Assembly (NCBI GenBank): GCA_000715685.1
Contig: KL569417.1
Location: forward strand, 37,473-43,072
DNA: 5,600 nt
Reading direction: 5' to 3'
Source of the DNA: Streptomyces lilacinus
GTDB lineage: Bacteria > Actinomycetota > Actinomycetes > Streptomycetales > Streptomycetaceae
The notes beneath the pieces were generated by a model. It ran no database searches, was not told the origin of the DNA, and saw only the letters and a list, made by a program, of their open reading frames with translations. Below are positions 1 through 4,984 of the stretch, in pieces. How positions within the stretch are numbered: the first letter of the stretch is position 1; each line of letters opens with the position of its first letter. The position numbers were made by a program, and so were the translations under genes.

Positions 1-194
1 ACGCGATCACCTCCACCGCCCGCCAGTTCGGCTCCGCCATCGGCATCGCCGTGGCCGGAGGCCTGGTCGCGACCGCCGACCCGACGCGGCTCGCCCACGC
101 GTCGCGCCCGGGCTGGCTCCTGGTCGCCGCCTGCGGAACGTCCCTCTTCCTCGTCGCCCACGCGTCGCGCCCGAAGAATCCTTCCGGCTCCTAG
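1..194 (+). CDS. MFS transporter, C-terminal end (partial, probably 14-TM DHA2/EmrB-QacA type drug exporter)
   Basis: Reading from base 3, the frame gives 63 residues and a TAG stop at 192-194; the 5' part lies outside the window. The fragment opens with a stretch around ARQFGSAIGIAVAGG, which matches the conserved TARQxGxAxGxAV stretch near the end of DHA2 (EmrB/QacA) proton-driven exporters. A last hydrophobic segment follows (GWLLVAACGTSLFLVA), fitting the final transmembrane helix and a short polar tail. The substrate cannot be inferred. The motif LAHASRP / VAHASRP occurs twice, 21 residues apart, because a 20-base DNA repeat is copied in frame (91-110 and 154-173). This is odd for the family and may mean the tail is not ancestral. 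The gene converges on the cupin gene with only 8 bases between stops, and no terminator hairpin is obvious there. The family call is fairly safe for a fragment this short; the subfamily is an inference. Confidence 0.75.
   Translation, partial: AITSTARQFGSAIGIAVAGGLVATADPTRLAHASRPGWLLVAACGTSLFLVAHASRPKNPSGS
91..110 (+). repeat. 20-base repeat, copy 1 (in MFS gene)
   Basis: The sequence tcgcccacgcgtcgcgcccg occurs here and again, identically, at 154-173. A third copy with two mismatches lies at 2858-2877 in non-coding DNA. Each copy contains an MluI-type ACGCGT core. Confidence 0.8.
154..173 (+). repeat. 20-base repeat, copy 2 (in MFS gene)
   Basis: An exact copy of the 91-110 repeat, 63 bases further on, so both copies are read in the same codon phase as AHASRP. 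Confidence 0.8.
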
Positions 195-202
195 GCGAAC
201 TT

Positions 203-685
203 TTAGGCGACGTCGGTGGCCGGTTCGGTGGCGTATCGGCTCATCATCCGGACGTTCGCCCGAGGGCTCAGCGGCCGGCCGTCGGCCATCAATTCCTGCA
301 GTTCTCGGAAGTACTGCACGTACAGGTCCGGCGTGAAAATGCTGAGCATGACGGCGGGTTGGTCGGTCGTGTTGGCGAAGGCGTGCGGGACTCCCGGCGG
401 GACCATCACGAGCGTGCCCGCGGTCGCGTCGTAATCCTTCCGCCCGACCGTGAACCGCACCGTGCCGGAGAGGACGTAGAAACCCTCGTCGTGCAGGGCG
501 TGGCGGTGCTGCGGCGGTCCGGGCGTGTGCGGCGTGAGGACGGATTCGGCAATCCCCAGGCGGTGTCCGGTGTTGCTGCCGTCTTCGAGGACGCGCATGC
601 GCGTGGTGCCCATGACGATCGTCTCACCGTCGCCCGGGCCGACCACCGATACGGCGGGCTCACTGCTTTTCGCTTCATCAGTCAT
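203..685 (-). CDS. cupin domain-containing protein (small single-domain, quercetinase-like fold)
   Basis: The product has 160 residues from the ATG at 685. It has one cupin barrel with both signature motifs. Motif 1 is around residues 60-74 (HRHALHDEGFYVLSG), with metal ligand candidates His60, His62 and Glu67. Motif 2 is around residues 90-105 (GTLVMVPPGVPHAFAN), with His101 as the fourth ligand. A 2-His/Glu/His set of this kind usually binds Fe, Mn or Ni in dioxygenases and isomerases, but many small cupins only bind ligands, so no reaction can be named. No signal peptide is seen, so it is probably cytoplasmic. An upstream GTG at 709 would add eight residues (MPWPWNRS); the ATG is preferred because the extension is not cupin-like, though neither start has a strong ribosome site. 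The gene is divergent from lysR and probably controlled through the palindrome at 739-759. Confidence 0.85.
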   Translation of the reverse strand: MTDEAKSSEPAVSVVGPGDGETIVMGTTRMRVLEDGSNTGHRLGIAESVLTPHTPGPPQHRHALHDEGFYVLSGTVRFTVGRKDYDATAGTLVMVPPGVPHAFANTTDQPAVMLSIFTPDLYVQYFRELQELMADGRPLSPRANVRMMSRYATEPATDVA

Positions 686-738
686 GCTTCGATTCCACGG
701 CCAGGGCACGGCAACTGTCCAAGACCCTTTCCGTGACG

Positions 739-759
739 CCGATACCGTGCGGGTATCGG
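739..759. promoter_or_regulatory. LysR-type regulator box (perfect palindrome, ATAC-N7-GTAT)
   Basis: Arms CCGATACC (739-746) and GGTATCGG (752-759) are perfect inverted repeats around a 5-base spacer. Inside them is ATAC-N7-GTAT (742-756), which satisfies the LysR-family T-N11-A rule (T743, A755) and matches the form known for CatR/CatM-like regulators. It lies 22 bases upstream of the lysR ATG and 53 bases upstream of the cupin ATG. GGATATCG at 764-771 just beside it could be a weaker second half-site. That the adjacent LysR protein binds here is an inference from position and form. Confidence 0.7.
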
Positions 760-781
760 TGCCGGATATCGTCGCAGCACC

Positions 782-1660
782 ATGGAACTACGCACGCTGC
801 GCTATTTCGTGGCGGTCGCAGAGGAACTCCACTTCGGCCGGGCCGCCGCCCGGCTGCACATGAGTCAGCCGCCGCTGAGCCGCGCGATCAAGCGGCTGGA
901 GACCGAGGTCGGCGCCGCGCTGTTCGACCGGTCGTCCGCCGGCGTCACGCTCACCCCGGTCGGGGCGGTGCTGCTCGACGAGGCGCGCGCCCTGCTCGAC
1001 CAGGCCGACCGGGTGCGCGTACGCGTGGCCGCGGCGGCCGGCACCGCGACCGTCACCGTCGGCATCCTGGGCGACAGCCCCGACCCGTACGCGACCCGGC
1101 TCGCCGGCGCCTACCACCGGCGGCACCCGAACGTTGAAGTCCGCATCCGCGGGACCGACCTGAACGATCCCACGTGCGGGCTGCACGCCGGACTGGTCGA
1201 CGTCGCCCTGACTCGCGGGCCGTTCGACGAGACCGGCCTGACCGTGCACGAGCTGCGCGCCGACCCGGTGGGCGCGCTCCTGCGCGCCGACGATCCGCTG
1301 GCCCACCGCGACAGCCTCACGCTGGCCGACCTGGCCGACCGCCACTGGTTCCGATTCCCGGAGGGCACCGACCCCCTCTGGCAGTCGTACTGGAACGGCG
1401 GGGAGCCGCGCGAGGGCCCGGTGGTGCACGCCATCCAGGAATGCCGGCAAGCCGTTCTCTGGAACGGCACGGTCGGCATGACTCTCCTGAACCACGAGCC
1501 GGCGGAGGGGGCGGAGGGTGCGGACGGGGCGGAGGGGCTCACCGTGGTGCCGCTGATCGACATGCCGCCGAGCCGCGTGCTGGTGGCGTGGAACGAGGGC
1601 GACACGAATCCACTGATCCGCTCGTTCGTCCGGCTCGCGACCTCCGCCTACCGCGACTGA
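782..1660 (+). CDS. LysR-family transcriptional regulator
   Basis: The product has 292 residues, the normal length for the family. The N-terminus is a classic LysR winged helix-turn-helix: MELRTLRYFVAVAEELHFGR, then AAARLHMSQPPLSRAIKRLE as recognition region (about residues 17-40), then the FDR and LTPVG stretch (48-61) leading into the linker helix. From about residue 90 a LysR substrate-binding (periplasmic-binding-like) domain begins with VTVGILGDS and runs to the end. The inducer is unknown. Residues 241-252 form a small Glu/Ala/Gly repeat (AEGAEGADGAEG) from a GGGGCGGAG-like DNA repeat, which looks like a recent expansion in a surface loop. The ATG at 782 starts exactly at the conserved MELRxLRYF. 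The ribosome site is weak, so translation may be inefficient or leaderless. It is divergent from the cupin gene with a LysR box between, which suggests local control and autorepression. Confidence 0.95.
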   Translation: MELRTLRYFVAVAEELHFGRAAARLHMSQPPLSRAIKRLETEVGAALFDRSSAGVTLTPVGAVLLDEARALLDQADRVRVRVAAAAGTATVTVGILGDSPDPYATRLAGAYHRRHPNVEVRIRGTDLNDPTCGLHAGLVDVALTRGPFDETGLTVHELRADPVGALLRADDPLAHRDSLTLADLADRHWFRFPEGTDPLWQSYWNGGEPREGPVVHAIQECRQAVLWNGTVGMTLLNHEPAEGAEGADGAEGLTVVPLIDMPPSRVLVAWNEGDTNPLIRSFVRLATSAYRD

Positions 1661-1792
1661 GCGGATGGAAATCGGACATTGGGCCTCGTGTGCGTTGCTG
1701 GAATCACGCCTCGGTGTGACACTCGGGGCACCGACGGTCTGTGATCCCTCCGACCAGTACTACAGGTGGCACCAGCAGTAAGAGCCCCGCCT

Positions 1793-2626
1793 TCACAGCG
1801 CAATCCCCCGCCACGTGGACCGGAGCTGCCCGCCGAGGGCGCCGGCCTGGCGAAGACCCGACTGGTAGGCGGGCTCCCAGGCCGCCAGGTCGCCCAGGTC
1901 CGAGCCGAAAGCGCGCACCGAGGCCGGATCGGGACCGACGGTCACCACGGTGTCCGCCCCCACCTGCTGGTCCAGCGGCTCGCGGGGCGACAGGTGCGCC
2001 ATCGGCTCGACCACGACCAGCGTGCGGGCTCCGGCCGCGAGATCGACGTTGGCGCCCGACCGCAGCGCACCGTCCATGTATCGCCGGCCGTCGACGGCGA
2101 CCGGCGGCGCGACCCCGGGGAAGGCGCTGCTCGCCGCCACCGCGGAAACCAACGACACGCCGCTGTCACGGTCCCACACCACGGGCTCACCGCCGGTCGC
2201 GTCCACGGCGGTAATCACCAGCCGCCGCTCCGGCCACGCGTCCGCACCGATCAAGGCGGCGCGCCCCGCGATCAGCGCCGCATCCGCCTCGGGGTTTGCG
2301 CTGTCGAGCGCGAGCCGGCCGACGCGGCGCCTGGCCTCGCCGGGTTCGAGACTCTGGTCGCCGAGCACGGCGAACACCGCCTCCAGCCGTGCGGGGTCCG
2401 CCTCGAGCCGGCGAGCGGTCGGGCGAGTCGAATCGGCGAGCCGCCCGGGGTCCTGCCCGGTGGCGAGCAGCGCCCCGACGATCGCACCGGCCGACGTGCC
2501 GACGATCAGGTCGGCCTCGCCCAGATCCACGCCGCCGCGACGCAACCCGCAGGCCAACCCCGCCATCCAGGCCGTGCCGACGTGACCCCCGCGACCCAGG
2601 ACGAGCGCTCAGTTGAAGCTGTGCAC
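1793..2626 (-). pseudogene. patatin-like phospholipase/esterase, 5' end interrupted by an in-frame TGA
   Basis: The uninterrupted part (2566 to 1793, 257 residues) carries the patatin Ser-Asp dyad. The nucleophile is in IVGTSAGAIVGA (GxSxG, Ser25 from the 2566 ATG) and the aspartate in YMDGALRSGANVDLA (Asp165). Patatins hydrolyse acyl esters of lipids and need a glycine-rich oxyanion loop just before this region. That loop is present only upstream of the ATG: in the same frame, bases 2608-2567 encode ALVLGRGGHVGTAW. Further upstream in that frame is GTG (2624-2626), with AGGGGGAG six bases before it, but codon 6 is TGA (2609-2611). A CGA-to-TGA change would explain it. The loop reads GRGG where GGGG is usual, one base from GGC. 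Starting at 2566 would leave an enzyme without its oxyanion hole. So this is most likely a recent pseudogene; a sequencing error or stop readthrough cannot be excluded. Lipase family call: high confidence. Confidence 0.7.
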
Positions 2627-2632
2627 GGTGAT

Positions 2633-2640
2633 CTCCCCCT
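2633..2640 (-). promoter_or_regulatory. ribosome binding site of the disrupted patatin gene
   Basis: On the minus strand AGGGGGAG stands six bases before the GTG at 2626. It is the only good ribosome site near the 5' end of the gene and fixes the ancestral start upstream of the premature TGA. No comparable site precedes the ATG at 2566. Confidence 0.6.
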
Positions 2641-2884
2641 CGTGGCCGAAACAGTCGCACCATATTCGTCCGCCCGTTCGTCGAGGCGCACGCCGCCGGG
2701 CACGGCTGCGCGAGAGTCCGGGGAGCGTTTCTGCGCCTTGGAGAATGGCAGGCTCCGAGATCGAGCTGTGGCTGCAGCAGACCCCCGGAACTGGTCGCGC
2801 GCACACCGAGGGCGAGGTGCCTCCAGCGTTTCGCCGTGACCGCAGGCCCAGCGCAACTCGCCCACGCGTCCCGCCCAACCACTC
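2641..2884. other. intergenic region with no gene seen
   Basis: This stretch between the patatin gene and the cassette promoter holds no convincing reading frame: the open frames across it lack family motifs and ribosome sites. A TATGGT on the minus strand (about 2658-2663) could be a -10 box for the patatin gene, but no matching -35 is seen. The only distinct element is the third copy of the 20-base repeat at 2858-2877. Confidence 0.5.
2858..2877 (+). repeat. 20-base repeat, copy 3 (diverged, non-coding)
   Basis: The sequence tcgcccacgcgtcccgccca matches the copies at 91-110 and 154-173 at 18 of 20 positions. It lies just upstream of the cassette promoter, in a different context from the two coding copies. 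Confidence 0.65.
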
Positions 2885-2902
2885 TATGCGGACACGCGCA
2901 TA
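2885..2902. promoter_or_regulatory. palindrome upstream of the -35 box, candidate operator
   Basis: TATGCG (2885-2890) and CGCATA (2897-2902) form a perfect inverted repeat with a 6-base spacer, ending four bases before the -35 box. Its size and position suit a dimeric helix-turn-helix regulator such as the XRE protein encoded in the cassette; that link is an inference. Confidence 0.45.
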
Positions 2903-2906
2903 ACGC

Positions 2907-2935
2907 TTGCCCGGCTGTCCGGGCCCCTCTAGCGT
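2907..2935 (+). promoter_or_regulatory. vegetative-type promoter of the four-gene cassette
   Basis: TTGCCC (2907-2912) and TAGCGT (2930-2935) are separated by exactly 17 bases, close to the Streptomyces HrdB pattern (TTGAC and TAGNNT). Transcription would start around 2941-2943, giving a leader of about 40 bases before the ATG at 2984. A perfect palindrome, GCCCGG-CTGT-CCGGGC (2909-2924), fills much of the promoter and could block RNA polymerase if bound by a repressor. Confidence 0.6.
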
Positions 2936-2944
2936 CCTGGCAAC

Positions 2945-2960
2945 GGCCCTGCTCAGGGCC
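2945..2960. promoter_or_regulatory. palindrome in the 5' leader of the cassette
   Basis: GGCCCTG (2945-2951) and CAGGGCC (2954-2960) are perfect inverted repeats separated by two bases, between the predicted transcription start and the ribosome site (AAGAAGGGGG, 2966-2975). It could be an operator or a leader hairpin next to the ribosome site. Confidence 0.4.
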
Positions 2961-2983
2961 GACCGGAAGAAGGGGGCGCCATC

Positions 2984-3178
2984 ATGGAACTGACCCGGAT
3001 CGCAGGCGGAGACCCGGAATGCCGGACGGACGACTGTCCCACCGTGTACACCACAGACACGCCGGGGCTCATGGCTGTGCAGGGCGAAGTCGTGAAGCGC
3101 AGGACACCCGAGGGGGAAGCCGTCGTGTCCATCCCTGAAAGCGTCCTCCGGGAGGCCGCACGTGCGCTTGGATGGTGA
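2984..3178 (+). CDS. small conserved hypothetical protein, first gene of XRE/DUF397 cassette
   Basis: The product has 64 residues starting MELTRIAGGDPECRTDDC, followed by PTVYTTDTPGLMAVQG and a C-terminal helix-like end, VSIPESVLREAARALGW. Short proteins with the pattern GGDPEC...DCPTVY.TD....VQG...IPESVL recur in Streptomyces next to DUF6879 genes, as far as I recall; no function is known to me. Two cysteines (Cys13, Cys18) lie five residues apart, too few alone for a zinc site. It is soluble, with no signal or membrane segment. The ATG has a good ribosome site (AGAAGGGGG, eight bases upstream) and lies just after a clear promoter. Its last 17 bases overlap the next gene, so the two are probably translated as a coupled pair. 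The gene is very likely real; the function is unknown. Confidence 0.8.
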   Translation: MELTRIAGGDPECRTDDCPTVYTTDTPGLMAVQGEVVKRRTPEGEAVVSIPESVLREAARALGW

Positions 3179-3674
3179 GCAGTGGCGGCACGCGTTCGAC
3201 TCGTACGAGCGAGAGGCGTTTCGCCTTGAAACCCTGCCCTTGTACGCCATGCACGGAGAGGAGGAAGAGTTCCGCTCATTCATGGCGACCGGGCATCTGG
3301 ATCTGCCCGAGGACGACCCCTGGCTGATCCGAGTGCGCGAATTCCGCGCGTCGGGCCGTTCCCTCCGCCGGGTACACCTCGTCACGCAGCCGCTGTCGGA
3401 CTACCTCCGCTACGAGTTCGCAGCCTACGCGTACAACATCGAGGCCGGCGAGGAAATCCGCATCTTCGACGTAACCAACGGACACAACCCACTCGCCGGG
3501 GTCCAGGACTTCTGGATGTTCGACGACGCCAGGGTTGTCCTCATGCACTACCGCTCAGATGGAACCCACACAGGACGGGAACTCCTTGAGTCAGCCGACC
3601 TCGACCAATACCGGCACTGGAAGGAGATAGCGCTCTCCCACTCGGTGCCCTTCGCGGAGTACGTCACAGCTTGA
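3162..3674 (+). CDS. DUF6879 family protein
   Basis: The product has 170 residues. I recognise the DUF6879 pattern: FDSYEREAFRLETLPLY (residues 12-28), EEEEFRSFMATG (33-44), then WLIRVREFRASGRSLRRVHLV (54-74), TQPLSDYLRYEF (75-86), NIEAGEEIRIFDV (92-104) and a closing FWMFDDARVVLMHY (117-130). The family is of unknown biochemical function and is common in actinomycetes beside XRE/DUF5753 regulators. No catalytic motif, signal peptide or membrane helix is seen. The GTG at 3162 is chosen because GGGAGG stands seven bases before it (3150-3155) and because family members begin with a similar GExWRxxFDSYE; there is no better in-frame ATG. It overlaps the preceding gene by 17 bases and the next gene by four (TTGA), so all three are probably expressed as one coupled unit. 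Family assignment is from memory of the motif, not a search. Confidence 0.85.
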   Translation: MRLDGEQWRHAFDSYEREAFRLETLPLYAMHGEEEEFRSFMATGHLDLPEDDPWLIRVREFRASGRSLRRVHLVTQPLSDYLRYEFAAYAYNIEAGEEIRIFDVTNGHNPLAGVQDFWMFDDARVVLMHYRSDGTHTGRELLESADLDQYRHWKEIALSHSVPFAEYVTA

Positions 3675-4525
3675 CATTCGACCCTGGACAGGCCGGAGAG
3701 CACCGGCGAGACCTTGCGGCAGCACTCAAGGACTTGCGGCGCGCCTCCGGCCTGTCGGGGGAGCGGCTGGCACTTCGGTGCGGCATGAGCCAGAGCAAGG
3801 TGTCCCGCATCGAAACCGGCAAGGCACTGCCGTCGGTGATTGACGTACAGCAAATCTTGAACGCGCTTGGTATAGACGACGAACTCGCTCAGGAATTGCT
3901 GGGTCTCGCACGCGTGGCCAACGTGGAGTACCAGGACGTACGGACGTCCGTTCGGCGTGGCCTGCACCATCGGCAACGGGAGCTGGCAGCCCTGGAAGCC
4001 GGAGCCAAACACATTCGCTACTTCCTGCCCACCGCGGTGACGGGCCTGCTCCAGACACCCGATTACATGCGCTCAGCCATGAATCCGCCTCTGGGTGCTG
4101 CAGTTGGTGACATAACCAAGACGTTGGCCTTGAAGCTCGAGCGGCAGTCCATTCTCTACGACACCACGAAGCAGTTTGACTTCCTTCTCACCGAGTCCGC
4201 CGCACGTTGGCAGCTGTGCGAGCCGGCTGTGATGGCTATGCAGCTAGACCGTCTGGTGTCGATCTCGAGGCTCCCGAATGTGAACATCGGCGTCCTACCT
4301 CTGTCGGCCCGGGTTGCCGACGTCCCCTTCCATACCTTCACGATCTACGGGGCAAAGCTCGTCACGGTCGAACTCTTCACAGGCCAGCTCGTTCTGCGCG
4401 ACCCGAAGGACATCGAGCACTACCGGGATCTGTTCGACTTCTTCACGAGTGAGGCCACCCAGGGAAGCGACGCGCGAGAACTACTGCGGGGATGGTCCGA
4501 GGAATTCATGCGGTCACGTGAATAG
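3671..4525 (+). CDS. XRE-family regulator with DUF5753 domain (Scr1-like, toxin-antitoxin-type regulator)
   Basis: The product has 284 residues, the usual length of this family. Residues about 11-67 are an XRE helix-turn-helix (LRRASGLSGERLALRCGMSQ, then SKVSRIETGKALPSV). Residues about 105-280 match DUF5753: IRYFLPTAVTGLLQTPDYMR, LERQSILYD, FDFLLTESAARW, VNIGVLPLSA, FTIYG..LVTVELFTGQL, and YRDLFDFFTSEA near the end. These cytoplasmic DNA-binding proteins pair with a DUF397 partner. The Scr1/Scr2 pair of S. coelicolor is a known example that raises antibiotic production, and databases often label this family antitoxin-like. The start is TTG at 3671, whose TTGA overlaps the stop of the DUF6879 gene; the next in-frame ATG is at residue 39 inside the helix-turn-helix, too late. 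It probably regulates its own promoter near 2907. Target genes are unknown. Confidence 0.92.
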   Translation: MTFDPGQAGEHRRDLAAALKDLRRASGLSGERLALRCGMSQSKVSRIETGKALPSVIDVQQILNALGIDDELAQELLGLARVANVEYQDVRTSVRRGLHHRQRELAALEAGAKHIRYFLPTAVTGLLQTPDYMRSAMNPPLGAAVGDITKTLALKLERQSILYDTTKQFDFLLTESAARWQLCEPAVMAMQLDRLVSISRLPNVNIGVLPLSARVADVPFHTFTIYGAKLVTVELFTGQLVLRDPKDIEHYRDLFDFFTSEATQGSDARELLRGWSEEFMRSRE

Positions 4526-4582
4526 AACTGGCTCAGGCCTTCAGAGAGCTGCACGATGTGTGGACGACAGCGGATATCTCTC

Positions 4583-4588
4583 AGGAGG
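4583..4588 (+). promoter_or_regulatory. consensus ribosome binding site of the DUF397 gene
   Basis: A full AGGAGG lies seven bases before the ATG at 4596 and fixes that start, although the frame is open far upstream. Its strength contrasts with the weak, coupled start of the regulator gene before it, so the DUF397 protein may be made in excess. Confidence 0.75.
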
Positions 4589-4595
4589 TACGTCA

Positions 4596-4826
4596 ATGCG
4601 CTCAATCGACCTGTACGGGCTCGACACCGATGGTGCCCGGTTCGCCAAGGCGTGCGGGGGCAACACCCACCCGGATGGCGAAGCATGCGTCACTCTCGCA
4701 CGCCTCGGCGAGGACGCCTGGGCGTTGGGCGACAGCAAGCGGCCGCACGCCGAACCCCTGAGGTTCACGACGGCCGAACTGAACGCCGCCGGCATCGACC
4801 CGGCCCGCTTCGGCCTCTCGGCCTGA
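4596..4826 (+). CDS. DUF397 domain-containing protein (partner of the XRE/DUF5753 regulator)
   Basis: The product has 76 residues. The DUF397 core is visible: a CVTLARLGEDAWALGDSKRP stretch (residues 31-50), matching the family's NCVEVA...VAVRDSKxP, then LRFTTAEL (55-62) matching its LRFTPAEW. The family's usual opening WxKSSYS is weak here (FAKACGGN), so this is a divergent member. DUF397 proteins are small soluble partners of XRE/DUF5753 regulators; the pair acts as a positive regulator in S. coelicolor (Scr1/Scr2) and resembles a toxin-antitoxin module. The start at 4596 is set by a perfect AGGAGG. Unlike the tight overlaps upstream, it lies 70 bases after the regulator gene, so a separate promoter or RNA processing is possible, though no promoter is clear there. 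A hairpin terminator follows directly. Confidence 0.85.
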   Translation: MRSIDLYGLDTDGARFAKACGGNTHPDGEACVTLARLGEDAWALGDSKRPHAEPLRFTTAELNAAGIDPARFGLSA

Positions 4827-4837
4827 CCGGATCGAAC

Positions 4838-4876
4838 CGCGGCTCCCGCCCCCTCACGAAGAGGGCGGGGGCCGCG
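4838..4876 (+). terminator. strong hairpin terminator of the cassette
   Basis: CGCGGC plus a C-rich arm (4838-4855) pairs with a G-rich arm ending GGCCGCG (4861-4876) around the loop acgaa (4856-4860). Almost all pairs are G-C, with one G-T pair and a two-base bulge. It starts 11 bases after the DUF397 stop. There is no T-run after it, which is normal for Streptomyces terminators. Confidence 0.8.
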
Positions 4877-4984
4877 CTCCTCCGCACAGAAAAAACGGGC
4901 CCTGCATTGCACTTTCACGGATACAGCTGGATTGGCGACAAAGCGGTTTTCGACAAGGAGAGCGTCCGACGGCCGCCTCCGTCA

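Noticed and set aside
192..210. TAGGCGA twice (192-198 and 204-210) around the convergent stops of the MFS and cupin genes.
   Set aside because: Seven-base repeats this close are likely chance, and there is no sign of an insertion or target duplication.
788..1495. Long minus-strand open frame opposite lysR.
   Set aside because: It is the antisense shadow of a clear LysR gene in GC-rich DNA and has no ribosome site or family motif.
1713..1732. CGGTG/CACCG inverted repeat as terminator between lysR and the patatin gene.
   Set aside because: The arms are only five bases long, which is too weak to call in GC-rich DNA.
1665..1781. Short open frame of 38 codons on the plus strand just after lysR (ATG at 1665, TAA at 1779-1781).
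   Set aside because: It has no ribosome site, no recognisable motif, and codon third positions that are not biased as in the neighbouring genes. It lies in the gap between convergent genes, where chance frames are expected.
2609..2611. TGA in the patatin gene as a selenocysteine codon.
   Set aside because: The position precedes the oxyanion loop and is not catalytic in patatins, and no convincing selenocysteine-insertion hairpin was evident right after it. A nonsense mutation is simpler.
1766..2839. Long plus-strand open frame of 357 codons across the patatin gene.
   Set aside because: Its Arg/Pro/Gly/Ala-rich translation without motifs is typical of antisense frames in Streptomyces, while the minus strand carries the patatin motifs.
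2609..3385. Minus-strand open frame spanning the cassette promoter and first genes.
   Set aside because: It runs against the promoter, the small gene and the DUF6879 gene, and has no motif. Only its last few codons coincide with the ancestral start of the patatin gene.
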